5,656 nt of DNA from CAIUVD01 sp044338255 (GCA_044338255.1 JBIILZ010000176.1:1-5656); one strand, 5' to 3'. Shown: positions 1 through 5,408, numbered from the stretch's first letter. Numbers and translations: made by a program. Notes: generated by a model not told the origin, from the sequence alone.

Positions 1-49
1 CCAGGGCCACCTCGTCCAACTGCCGACCTTGAACCGTGACCACGGGCAT
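1..49 (-). CDS. 5' end of an unrecognised divergent gene (partial)
   Basis: Read on the minus strand, an ATG at 49-47 opens a frame that runs off the window edge and gives about 16 residues, MPVVTVQGRQLDEVAL. An AGGA Shine-Dalgarno-like sequence lies 7 bases before this ATG, which favours it over another ATG 8 bases upstream in a different frame. The peptide looks like ordinary protein, with alternating hydrophobic residues and no rare codons, but it is too short to assign to a family. The gene is divergent from the photolyase operon, so the two would share the intervening region for their promoters. The call rests on the start signal and open frame only; it could be chance. Confidence 0.4.
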   Translation of the reverse strand, partial: MPVVTVQGRQLDEVAL

Positions 50-275
50 GACGGCATCCTAACCACTCGGGAGCCAGAACCCAGCTAAAAAGTCGACTCG
101 GCCACTGACCTGCCTGAGCAGTTACTATTCCTTTAGCATCGACGTGACGGCGAACATCAGACGACGACACGCCGATGCTGGGGTTGGTCGGTTTGGGGAA
201 CTGGGTCATGCCGGCAGCCTACAGGGCAAGTGTTCTGGTCAGAGTTTCAACGAACGGGGACACTGTCGAATACAC
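50..275. promoter_or_regulatory. Divergent intergenic region before the photolyase operon
   Basis: This stretch separates the probable minus-strand gene from the photolyase start and should hold promoters for both. I see no convincing sigma70 pair. A GGAACT hexamer at about 198-203, like the -35 element of ECF/RpoE-type promoters, lies about 75 bases before the photolyase start, but no matching -10 element stands out. The photolyase frame stays open leftward to a GTG at 144, but the extra residues lie ahead of the normal start of the family fold. No terminator, tRNA or repeat is evident here. Confidence 0.35.
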
Positions 276-1796
276 GTGACAGGCACTGCCTCGGCATCAT
301 CCTCATCTCCTGTGACCACGCTCCACCTCATCATGGGGGATCAACTCTTCCCGGAGCCATCGATACCGCCCGGTGCGGTGGTGTTCATGGCCGAGGATCG
401 GGAACTCTGCACCCGTTTCCGCATCCACGTCCACAAGGTCATCCTCTTCCTGTCGGCTATGCGACACTACGCCGATGACCTACGGGCGGCTGGCCACGCC
501 GTACGCTATGTTTCCATCGACGATCCGACGGCGTGGCCAACCTCCTATGAGGAGAAAATCCGGGTCGCGCTGGCGGCCACCGGCGCTACCCGGCTCCGGG
601 TAGTACGCCCGGCAGACCGCTGGTTCGCTGCGCGCCTCCGTCTCTTCGCGACGGAGGCCGGCTGCGCGCTCGAGGAATTACCGAACCCAGGCTTTCTGAC
701 CAGCGATGCGGTTTGGGATGGCTGGGCAAAGGGTCGCCCGAGTCTGCGCATGGCCGAGTTTTACACCTGGCAGCGTCGCCGGTTGGGCATCCTGATCGAA
801 CTCGATGGCAGTCCGATTGGCGGGCGATGGTCCTTCGATAGCGAGAACCGAGAGCCCCTTCCAGAGGTGCTGCCGGTGCCGCCAGAGCCGCAGGCACGGA
901 CGACCGCTCATGTGCGGGTGGTGCAAGGCCTCTGCCGTAAGCTGTTCGCGGACCATCCAGGAGATCCCGGCGATTTCTGGCTTCCCGTCACCCGCGCCGA
1001 GGCCCGATCCTGGCTCGCTCAATTCATCGCCGAACGCCTGCCACGCTTCGGACCGTATGAGGATGCCTGTCCGGCTCGTGCAGATATCCTCTGGCACAGC
1101 GTCCTGACGCCCGCGCTCAACCTGGGGCTGATCCTCCCGCGCGAGGTGCTCGAGGCCGTCCTGGCCGCTCCGGACATTGACCTGCCCAGCCGCGAAGGAT
1201 TCCTGCGCCAAGTGATCGGTTGGCGGGAGTTCGTCCGCGGTATCGACCGCACGCACGGCGAGCGCCAAGCTACTATTAACCACTGGGGCCACCGGCGCCG
1301 GCTCGGTCCGGCATGGCATGCCGCCACAACCGGCGTCCCGCCCTGGGATCATTGCCTGCGGGTGGTCGAACGCCGAGCTTGGTGTCACCACATCCAGCGC
1401 CTCATGGTGCTGGGCAATGCCATGAACCTGTTGGAGGTCGAACCTCGCGACGCCTATGGGTGGTTCATGGAACGGTTCTGCGACAGCGCCGACTGGGTCA
1501 TGGGACCGAACGTCTACGGCATGGCCCTGAACAGCGATGGCGGCATCTTCGCCACCAAGCCCTACATCTGCGGATCCCCCTATCTACGGCGCATGGGCGG
1601 TTGGCCGACGGGGGACTGGTGCGATGAAGTCGATGGCCTGTATTGGGGCTTCATCGCGCGCCACCAGACCGCGTTACTGCGCAACCCGCGCATGGCCCAG
1701 GCGGCGCGTGGCCTCGAGCGGATTAGCGGCGAGCGGCGAGCCCGGATCGAGCGGGCAGCGGTCGGTCTCCGCAATCGGGTAACTGCCGGCGTATAA
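276..1796 (+). CDS. Cryptochrome/photolyase-related protein (FeS-BCP/(6-4) photolyase-like)
   Basis: Flavin photolyase of the bacterial cryptochrome/photolyase-related family, whose members use blue light and FAD to repair UV photoproducts, commonly (6-4) lesions. With GTG 276 it has 506 residues, close to the family's usual ~500. The N-terminal Rossmann-like antenna domain starts with LHLIMGDQL (16-24). The helical FAD domain shows YEDACPARADILWHS (261-275), FLRQVIGWREFVRGI (309-323), the HHIQRLMVLGN signature with its paired histidines (371-381), WVMGPNVYGM (407-416) and GLYWGFIARH (454-463). The family's four iron-sulfur cysteines are not all present: C360 matches the first, but the CxxC after the RM of YLRRM is replaced by WPTGDW. 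The start is uncertain. GTG 276 has a weak GGGGA 15 bases upstream; GTG 312 would also keep the whole fold. The stop overlaps the next start (TAATG), so it heads an operon. Family assignment is firm; lesion specificity and cofactor state are inferred. Confidence 0.9.
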   Translation: MTGTASASSSSPVTTLHLIMGDQLFPEPSIPPGAVVFMAEDRELCTRFRIHVHKVILFLSAMRHYADDLRAAGHAVRYVSIDDPTAWPTSYEEKIRVALAATGATRLRVVRPADRWFAARLRLFATEAGCALEELPNPGFLTSDAVWDGWAKGRPSLRMAEFYTWQRRRLGILIELDGSPIGGRWSFDSENREPLPEVLPVPPEPQARTTAHVRVVQGLCRKLFADHPGDPGDFWLPVTRAEARSWLAQFIAERLPRFGPYEDACPARADILWHSVLTPALNLGLILPREVLEAVLAAPDIDLPSREGFLRQVIGWREFVRGIDRTHGERQATINHWGHRRRLGPAWHAATTGVPPWDHCLRVVERRAWCHHIQRLMVLGNAMNLLEVEPRDAYGWFMERFCDSADWVMGPNVYGMALNSDGGIFATKPYICGSPYLRRMGGWPTGDWCDEVDGLYWGFIARHQTALLRNPRMAQAARGLERISGERRARIERAAVGLRNRVTAGV

Positions 1797-3058
1797 TGAC
1801 GAAAGACAGGCACATGAAGACCACCAGCGAGGACATCGAGGTGGTCATCGTCGGCGCAGGACTGGCCGGCCTGGCCTGCGCACAGACGCTGCATGCTACC
1901 GGCAAGAGTTTCACGCTCTGCGAGGCGGGTGATCGCGTCGGTGGGCGGGTCGCAACCGAGGTCATCGACGGATATCGCCTGGATCGCGGATTCCAGGTGC
2001 TGCTCACCGCCTACCCGCACGCTCAGCAGCTGCTTGATTACCAAGCCCTGGACCTGCGTCGGTTCTATCCCGGGGCGCTGGTCCGTCACGGCGGACGATG
2101 GCACCGCCTGGCGGATCCGTTTCGCCGTCCCCTCGATGGCGTGATGAGCGTAGGTAACGACATCGGTTCGTTTGCCGACAAGGTGCGCCTGGGGTGGCTG
2201 CGTCTCGGGGGCTTCCACTTCGCCGACACCGACCAGTCATCGCTCGCGGCGCTGCAGGCACGTGGTTTTTCCCCGGCCATGATCGAGCGTTTTTTCCGCC
2301 CATTTCTCGGCGGGGTCTTCCTCGAAGGCAAGCTTGAGACCACGGTGCGCAAACTGGAGTTCGTAATGCGCAATTTCGCGCGCGGCGACACGGCGATTCC
2401 AGCCTTGGGAATGGCGGAGATCCCCCGCCAGCTTGCCGCACGACTGCCACAGCAGTCGATTAGACTGAACACCCGCGTCGCATCCGTGGATGGCAACACC
2501 GTGCACCTAGAGGGCGGTGCAACGATCAGCTCGCGCGGAGTCATCATCGCTACTGACCAGGGTGCCGCGATGCGTCTGCTCGGACAGCGCGAGGCACAGG
2601 CAACTGCAACGGTCGTTGGCAATAGCGTCACCTGCCTGTATTTCACGGCGACCTCTGCTTCGCTGCACGAGCCGATTCTGCTCCTGAACGGCGAGGGAGC
2701 CGGACCGATCAACAATCTCGCGGTGCTGAGTGCGGTGTCGCCAGATTACGCCCCGCCTGGCCAGCATCTCATTTCCATCAGCGTTGTAGATCAGCGCGCA
2801 GCGCACGCCGAGGACCTCGAAGATCAGGTGCGCAGGCAGTTGCACGAATGGTTCGGCGCAGCAACCACGGCGTGGAAATGTCTGCGTGTCGTCCACGTAC
2901 CGTTGGCGGTGCCAGCGCAGTTGGTGGCGGAGGATAAACCGGCCCGGGTCCGCACTGGCATCTATCAATGCGGTGACCATTGCGGCATCGCCTCAATCGA
3001 GACGGCTTTGGCCAGCGGTGTGACTGCCGCCAAAGCATTTATGGAAGACCTTTCATGA
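1796..3058 (+). CDS. FAD/NAD(P)-dependent amine-oxidase-like oxidoreductase
   Basis: Flavoprotein of 420 residues in the amine oxidase / protoporphyrinogen oxidase / phytoene desaturase-like superfamily. The N-terminal dinucleotide-binding fold is clear: beta strand VVIVGAGLAGL (16-26) with the GxGxxG loop, acidic E43 that would bind the ADP ribose, and the following DRVGGRV motif (46-52). The C-terminal FAD-closing motif is GIYQCGDHCGIASIETALASG (388-408), with GD at 393-394. The central substrate domain has no feature that tells the substrate. No signal peptide or membrane helix is seen, so it is probably cytoplasmic. ATG 1796 overlaps the photolyase stop by one base, suggesting translational coupling. 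ATG 1814, behind an ACAGG sequence, is an equally possible start and would remove six residues. The stop overlaps the next gene by four bases (ATGA). Relatives of this type are commonly found beside photolyase genes, so a photo-oxidative stress role is plausible, but the reaction is unknown. Confidence 0.85.
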   Translation: MTKDRHMKTTSEDIEVVIVGAGLAGLACAQTLHATGKSFTLCEAGDRVGGRVATEVIDGYRLDRGFQVLLTAYPHAQQLLDYQALDLRRFYPGALVRHGGRWHRLADPFRRPLDGVMSVGNDIGSFADKVRLGWLRLGGFHFADTDQSSLAALQARGFSPAMIERFFRPFLGGVFLEGKLETTVRKLEFVMRNFARGDTAIPALGMAEIPRQLAARLPQQSIRLNTRVASVDGNTVHLEGGATISSRGVIIATDQGAAMRLLGQREAQATATVVGNSVTCLYFTATSASLHEPILLLNGEGAGPINNLAVLSAVSPDYAPPGQHLISISVVDQRAAHAEDLEDQVRRQLHEWFGAATTAWKCLRVVHVPLAVPAQLVAEDKPARVRTGIYQCGDHCGIASIETALASGVTAAKAFMEDLS

Positions 3059-3504
3059 ACGATGAACTCCTCACCTGGGTGCTCGCCGTCCACGCCTGCT
3101 GCGCCCTGTTCATGGCCGGGTTGATCTGGTTCGTCCAGGTGGTGCACTACCCGCTTTTCGACAAGATAGGCAAAGCCGAATTCACCGCTTACGAACAGCA
3201 GCACGTGCGCAGGACAGGATGGGTGGTCATCGGACCGATGTTGCTCGAGGCGGGACTGGCCGCAGTCCTGGCGTGGTCGCCGGGAGGTTGGCAGGCGTGG
3301 TGCGGACTCGCTCTGCTGGCGATCATCTGGCTCAGCACCTTCCTCAGCCAAGTACCAAACCATGCCATTCTCGAGCGAGGATTCGACAAAAACGCCCATC
3401 GACGACTGGTACGGGGCAACTGGGTACGGACTGCCGGTTGGAGTTTGCGGGGAGTGCTTGCGATGGTGATGCTCGCGACCCATGGAATGGCCATCGGTCG
3501 CTGA
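3055..3504 (+). CDS. Small conserved membrane protein, four predicted helices
   Basis: A 149-residue protein of unknown function. Hydrophobic segments fit four membrane helices at about residues 5-30, 55-75, 80-100 and 128-146. Between helices 3 and 4 is a polar cytoplasmic-looking loop with QVPNHAILERGF (99-110) and HRRLVRGNWVRT (115-126). After helix 1 comes QVVHYPLF (28-35). The histidine, proline and arginine/tryptophan pattern looks like a conserved family signature rather than random hydrophobic sequence, and I believe similar proteins occur in photolyase-linked operons, but I cannot name a family with certainty. The start is fixed by the ATGA overlap with the upstream stop; earlier in-frame starts would lie inside the oxidoreductase gene and are unlikely. 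It is probably co-translated with the oxidoreductase and may be its membrane partner, which is inference from position only. Confidence 0.8.
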   Translation: MNDELLTWVLAVHACCALFMAGLIWFVQVVHYPLFDKIGKAEFTAYEQQHVRRTGWVVIGPMLLEAGLAAVLAWSPGGWQAWCGLALLAIIWLSTFLSQVPNHAILERGFDKNAHRRLVRGNWVRTAGWSLRGVLAMVMLATHGMAIGR

Positions 3505-3553
3505 CGATAATTTTCTTGATAGTTCGAATCAAAAGACGCCTAAGACGGAGATC

Positions 3554-4069
3554 ATGATCAGCATGCGAGCGCTCCCGTTTCTTCTGCTGCTCGTGGCGCT
3601 GGTCGGGTGCGGTCCGTCCCGGCCGCCGCCAGACACGGTACCCGCAGTCGATCTGACGCGCTATGCCGGGACATGGTACGAGATCGAACGATTTGATCAT
3701 TGGTTTGAGCGCGGCATGGTCGGCGTGACGGCCCAGTACACGCTGCTGCCGGATGGCCGTATTGCGGTACTGAATCGTGGATACGACGGAACCCTCGAGG
3801 GGAAATCGAAGACCGCGTCGGCCACGGCATGGGCGGTTGGCCCCGCACGACTCAAGGTCCGCTTCTTCTGGCCGTTTGCCGGTGACTATTGGATTCTCGG
3901 ACTTGATGACGATTATCGCTGGGCCGTGGTCGGCACGCCCGATCGCAGCTATTTGTGGCTGCTCCATCGCGAAGCGCATCCAGCTCCGGCCGATATCGCA
4001 GACATGCGGGTGATCGCTGAGAAGGCAGGCTATGATCTGACCGGGTTACGTGCCGTGTTGCAGAAATAG
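3554..4069 (+). CDS. blc: Blc-type outer-membrane lipocalin lipoprotein
   Basis: Bacterial lipocalin of 171 residues, close to the size of E. coli Blc. The N-terminus is a lipoprotein signal: a basic start, a leucine-rich core, then lipobox L16-V17-G18-C19, with lipid attachment expected at C19. Gly follows at +2, with no Asp inner-membrane retention signal. The mature part opens with the lipocalin GxW motif in RYAGTWYEIERF (37-47), and the later strands include DYWILGLDDDYRWAVVG (111-127) and SYLWLLHRE (132-140), typical of Blc. Blc proteins bind fatty acids or lysophospholipids and serve envelope maintenance under stress. ATG 3554 has GGAG only 3 bases upstream; ATG 3563, with 12 bases of spacing, would give a similar protein. 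The gene is 49 bases after the membrane protein gene, probably in the same operon. Its last 61 codons are duplicated nearly exactly at 5219-5404, so the present 3' end may be a replacement copy. Confidence 0.9.
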   Translation: MISMRALPFLLLLVALVGCGPSRPPPDTVPAVDLTRYAGTWYEIERFDHWFERGMVGVTAQYTLLPDGRIAVLNRGYDGTLEGKSKTASATAWAVGPARLKVRFFWPFAGDYWILGLDDDYRWAVVGTPDRSYLWLLHREAHPAPADIADMRVIAEKAGYDLTGLRAVLQK

Positions 4070-4073
4070 CGCG
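3883..4073 (+). repeat. Direct repeat copy 1: 3' end of the lipocalin gene
   Basis: These 191 bases recur in direct orientation at 5218-5408, exactly 1335 bases downstream, with one mismatch (A at 3947, G at 5282; Ser132 to Gly). The repeat begins at the last base of codon 110 and ends 4 bases after the TAG stop. Weaker similarity continues for about five bases past the end. Confidence 0.97.
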
Positions 4074-4080
4074 CCAGCCA

Positions 4081-4090
4081 TCAATGGGAC
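4081..4090 (+). repeat. Left arm of a 10-bp inverted pair
   Basis: TCAATGGGAC here is the exact reverse complement of GTCCCATTGA at 5151-5160. The similarity does not extend clearly inward or outward. It could mark the end of a small mobile element around the SOUL gene or be coincidence. Confidence 0.4.
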
Positions 4091-4110
4091 TGTTCACCTT
4101 ATCGAAATAA

Positions 4111-4176
4111 GTGCTGTAGCCCCTTTTACCCAGATTAGGTGCTGTGGCCCCTTTGCCCTGGCGTGGCCCGTTTGCC
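4111..4176 (+). repeat. Three degenerate direct repeats upstream of the SOUL gene
   Basis: Three copies of a motif close to GTGGCCCCTTTGCC are found at 4116-4130 (GTAGCCCCTTTTACC), 4144-4157 (GTGGCCCCTTTGCC) and 4163-4176 (GTGGCCCGTTTGCC). The first two share a longer 16-base match (4111-4126 against 4139-4154, one mismatch). Spacings are 28 and 19 bases. Such spaced repeats are typical of protein-binding sites, either transposase sites at an element end or operator sites for the gene downstream. No coding function is apparent between the lipocalin stop and the SOUL start. Confidence 0.6.
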
Positions 4177-4253
4177 ATGCCGTTAGTCAACCCACACAAC
4201 AGCCTGAAGAGCCTTTAGAACTACCACCGACATCCCCCGACAAGCTACACCAC

Positions 4254-4283
4254 TTGACGGGGCACAGTCAAATATTAGATAAT
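4254..4283 (+). promoter_or_regulatory. Probable sigma70-type promoter for the SOUL gene
   Basis: TTGACG at 4254-4259 (5 of 6 to the -35 consensus) is followed after 18 bases by GATAAT at 4278-4283 (5 of 6 to the -10 consensus). Transcription would begin near 4290, only about 9 bases before the ATG, which is unusually short and makes the Shine-Dalgarno sequence nearly the first bases of the message. The promoter suggests the SOUL gene can be expressed independently of the photolyase operon. Confidence 0.4.
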
Positions 4284-4298
4284 TTTTGGAGCCAAGAC

Positions 4299-4958
4299 AT
4301 GTTCAAAAAAATACTCACCACAGCCTTGATCGGCACGACGACTTTTGCCTTGCTGGCAGGAGGGGCTCAACAGGTCATGGCCACTGAAGAGGCAAAATAC
4401 ACCGTCTCAATTCAGGATGGCGATTTTGAATTGCGGGAGTACGAGCCCTCGGTCCAGGCTGAAGTCACTGTGCAGGGAAACAGAGAATCAGCTGGCCGCT
4501 TGGCCTTCCAAACCTTGTTTCAATATATTTCAGGGGCCAATCGTAGCCGCCAGAAAATTGCCATGACAGCCCCTGTGGGCCAATCTGAAAATATTCCCAT
4601 GACGGCCCCTGTAGGCCAATCTCCCAGCTCAAAGGATTGGGTTGTCAGCTTTATGCTGCCCGTCAGTTTAGGCGTCAATACGGCGCCAGAACCCACAGAT
4701 TCGCGGGTCAGCTTGCGTGGACTGCCTGCGCGCCACGTCGCCAGTGTCCGCTATGCCGGCGGGGATGACGAAGAAACCTACCAAAAGCGTCTGCAGGCCT
4801 TGCAAAACTGGATGTTGGTGCGCAGTTTGAAAGGAACCGGTGAGTTGGTCTGGGCCCGTTACGACCCCCCAGGCAGACCGCTCGAGTTGCGCCGCAATGA
4901 AATCCTATTGACGGTCGAAAAAACTGATTCCACGAGACAACATCCACAAAATAAATGA
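4299..4958 (+). CDS. Exported SOUL-family putative heme-binding protein
   Basis: A 219-residue protein of the SOUL / heme-binding protein family. Residues 1-28 form a Sec signal peptide: FKK, a hydrophobic core, then VMA with probable cleavage before TEE, so the protein acts in the periplasm or beyond. The SOUL domain follows: DFELREYEP (43-51), GRLAFQTLFQYISGANR (65-81), the family's IAMTAPV motif (87-93) repeated as IPMTAPV (99-105), WVVSFMLPVSL (114-124), and a C-terminal DPPGRPLELRRNEILLTVE ending. Relatives bind heme or tetrapyrroles. The start is set by GGAG at 4288-4291, 7 bases before the ATG; the frame is open further upstream to 4050, but that part lacks SOUL features and overlaps the lipocalin. 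Base composition and codon use differ from the genes to the left, and the gene lies between duplicated lipocalin ends, suggesting acquisition. Heme binding is inferred from family; no axial ligand can be assigned with confidence. Confidence 0.9.
   Translation: MFKKILTTALIGTTTFALLAGGAQQVMATEEAKYTVSIQDGDFELREYEPSVQAEVTVQGNRESAGRLAFQTLFQYISGANRSRQKIAMTAPVGQSENIPMTAPVGQSPSSKDWVVSFMLPVSLGVNTAPEPTDSRVSLRGLPARHVASVRYAGGDDEETYQKRLQALQNWMLVRSLKGTGELVWARYDPPGRPLELRRNEILLTVEKTDSTRQHPQNK
4561..4622 (+). repeat. Tandem 36-bp repeat inside the SOUL gene
   Basis: Twenty-six bases at 4561-4586 recur at 4597-4622 with two mismatches, at a period of 36 bases (12 codons). Each copy encodes MTAPVGQS (starting at residues 89 and 101). 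The doubled MTAPV is normal in this family, but here the identity continues through GQS and at DNA level. Confidence 0.85.
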
Positions 4959-5007
4959 CTTGATCCGGTATAATCGAATGCATAAAATTTGGTGCGCCGC
5001 AATAAAT

Positions 5008-5031
5008 CTCGCCACAGCATACTGTGGCGAG
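5008..5031 (+). other. Perfect 10-bp stem-loop
   Basis: CTCGCCACAG at 5008-5017 and CTGTGGCGAG at 5022-5031 are exact reverse complements around the loop CATA. There is no T-run after it, so it is not a typical intrinsic terminator. It could be an RNA structural element or a palindromic protein site. Confidence 0.75.
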
Positions 5032-5071
5032 GTGAGCGAATGAAAGCTCACTCCTATCAATGCCGCCAAAA

Positions 5072-5110
5072 GGACCACATCACCTTGTATAAGATGATGT
5101 GGTCCCTTTT
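5072..5110 (+). terminator. Probable Rho-independent terminator for the SOUL transcript
   Basis: GGACCACATCA (5072-5082) pairs with TGATGTGGTCC (5095-5105). Inside the 12-base loop, CTT and AAG can pair further. The stem is followed by CTTTT. An A-run precedes the left arm (5068-5071), so the structure could also work on the opposite strand. The T-run is short, which lowers certainty. It is the first terminator-like structure after the operon and SOUL gene. Confidence 0.6.
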
Positions 5111-5150
5111 CGTAGAAAATTTGCATCGAGATTGGATCTCTCAAATGATT

Positions 5151-5160
5151 GTCCCATTGA
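5151..5160 (-). repeat. Right arm of a 10-bp inverted pair
   Basis: GTCCCATTGA here is the exact reverse complement of 4081-4090. The two arms enclose 1080 bases including the complete SOUL gene, its promoter and the hairpin region. Confidence 0.4.
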
Positions 5161-5217
5161 AACCTAGGAGCCTGTCGGGAATAGATGACCGAGGATGACG
5201 AAGGTTCGGAGGCTTAC

Positions 5218-5404
5218 TGACTATTGGATTCTCGGACTTGATGACGATTATCGCTGGGCCGTGGTCGGCACGCCCGATCGCGGCTATTTGTGGCTGCTCC
5301 ATCGCGAAGCGCATCCAGCTCCGGCCGATATCGCAGACATGCGGGTGATCGCTGAGAAGGCAGGCTATGATCTGACCGGGTTACGTGCCGTGTTGCAGAA
5401 ATAG
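5218..5404 (+). pseudogene. Headless lipocalin fragment (3' third of blc)
   Basis: From 5219 the sequence encodes DYWILGLDDDYRWAVVG through RAVLQK and a TAG stop. This matches residues 111-171 of the upstream lipocalin except Gly for Ser132. The signal peptide, lipobox and GxW motif are absent, so no functional lipocalin can be made. An ATG at 5195 is in frame and would give a 69-residue product, but the eight residues it adds are unrelated to lipocalin and GAGG sits directly against it with no spacing, so translation is doubtful. It may be the original 3' end of the lipocalin gene, separated when the segment carrying the SOUL gene arrived, or a later copy. Confidence 0.85.
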
Positions 5405-5408
5405 CGCG
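5218..5408 (+). repeat. Direct repeat copy 2: displaced lipocalin 3' end
   Basis: This is the second copy of the 191-base repeat described at 3883-4073, same orientation, 190 of 191 bases identical. The sequence just before it (5161-5217) shows no relation to the lipocalin gene, so the left junction is sharp. Confidence 0.97.

Larger units (their letters stand above)
4969..5110 (+). ncRNA. Candidate structured RNA or 3' UTR after the SOUL gene
   Basis: A perfect TATAAT at 4969-4974 lies 10 bases past the SOUL stop, although no good -35 is found at the usual distance. Downstream are three consecutive hairpins: 5008-5017 with 5022-5031 (10 base pairs, 4-base loop), 5032-5037 with 5046-5051 (6 pairs, 8-base loop) and 5072-5082 with 5095-5105 (11 pairs), the last followed by CTTTT. 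A transcript from about 4981 to 5110 would be roughly 130 nucleotides with a terminator-like end, which is the layout of a bacterial small RNA. It may equally be the structured 3' UTR of the SOUL message. I recognise no known RNA family, and no convincing protein is encoded in it. Confidence 0.35.
4074..5217. mobile_element. Repeat-bounded inserted segment carrying the SOUL gene (candidate)
   Basis: This 1144-base segment lies between the two copies of the lipocalin 3' end. It is visibly richer in A and T than the operon to its left, and its codon choice differs, for example more AAA, TTG and ATT. It carries a single gene and no recognisable integrase or transposase. A 10-base perfect inverted pair, TCAATGGGAC at 4081-4090 and its complement at 5151-5160, sits near the two edges. 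These facts support an acquired segment; whether it was moved by a transposase, an integrase or homologous recombination cannot be told. No clear target-site duplication flanks the inverted pair. Confidence 0.5.

Noticed and set aside
144..275. N-terminal extension of the photolyase from a GTG at 144
   Set aside because: The family fold starts near LHLIMGDQL, encoded from about 321. The extra 44 residues have no recognisable character and no Shine-Dalgarno sequence precedes 144.
678..1391. Long open frame on the minus strand across the photolyase gene
   Set aside because: It is antisense to a clear gene in GC-rich DNA, where such shadows are expected. Its translation shows no family motif.
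1580..2218. Long minus-strand open frame over the photolyase/oxidoreductase junction
   Set aside because: It covers the conserved ends of two well-supported plus-strand genes and has no recognisable domain.
4050..4298. Upstream extension of the SOUL reading frame into the lipocalin gene
   Set aside because: The extension would displace the signal peptide from the N-terminus, overlaps the lipocalin end and has no good start signal. ATG 4299 has GGAG at 7 bases.
5008..5110. CRISPR-like or integron attC-like repeats
   Set aside because: The hairpins differ in sequence, spacing is irregular, and neither a repeated unit with spacers nor the attC core sites are present.
4905..5144. Minus-strand open frame over the end of the SOUL gene and the hairpin region
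   Set aside because: It reads through the hairpins and the antisense of the SOUL 3' end. No Shine-Dalgarno sequence or family character was seen.
5195..5404. Functional small lipocalin from ATG 5195
   Set aside because: It lacks the GxW motif, the signal peptide and the first half of the barrel. Its start has no properly spaced ribosome site. It is best treated as a pseudogene fragment.
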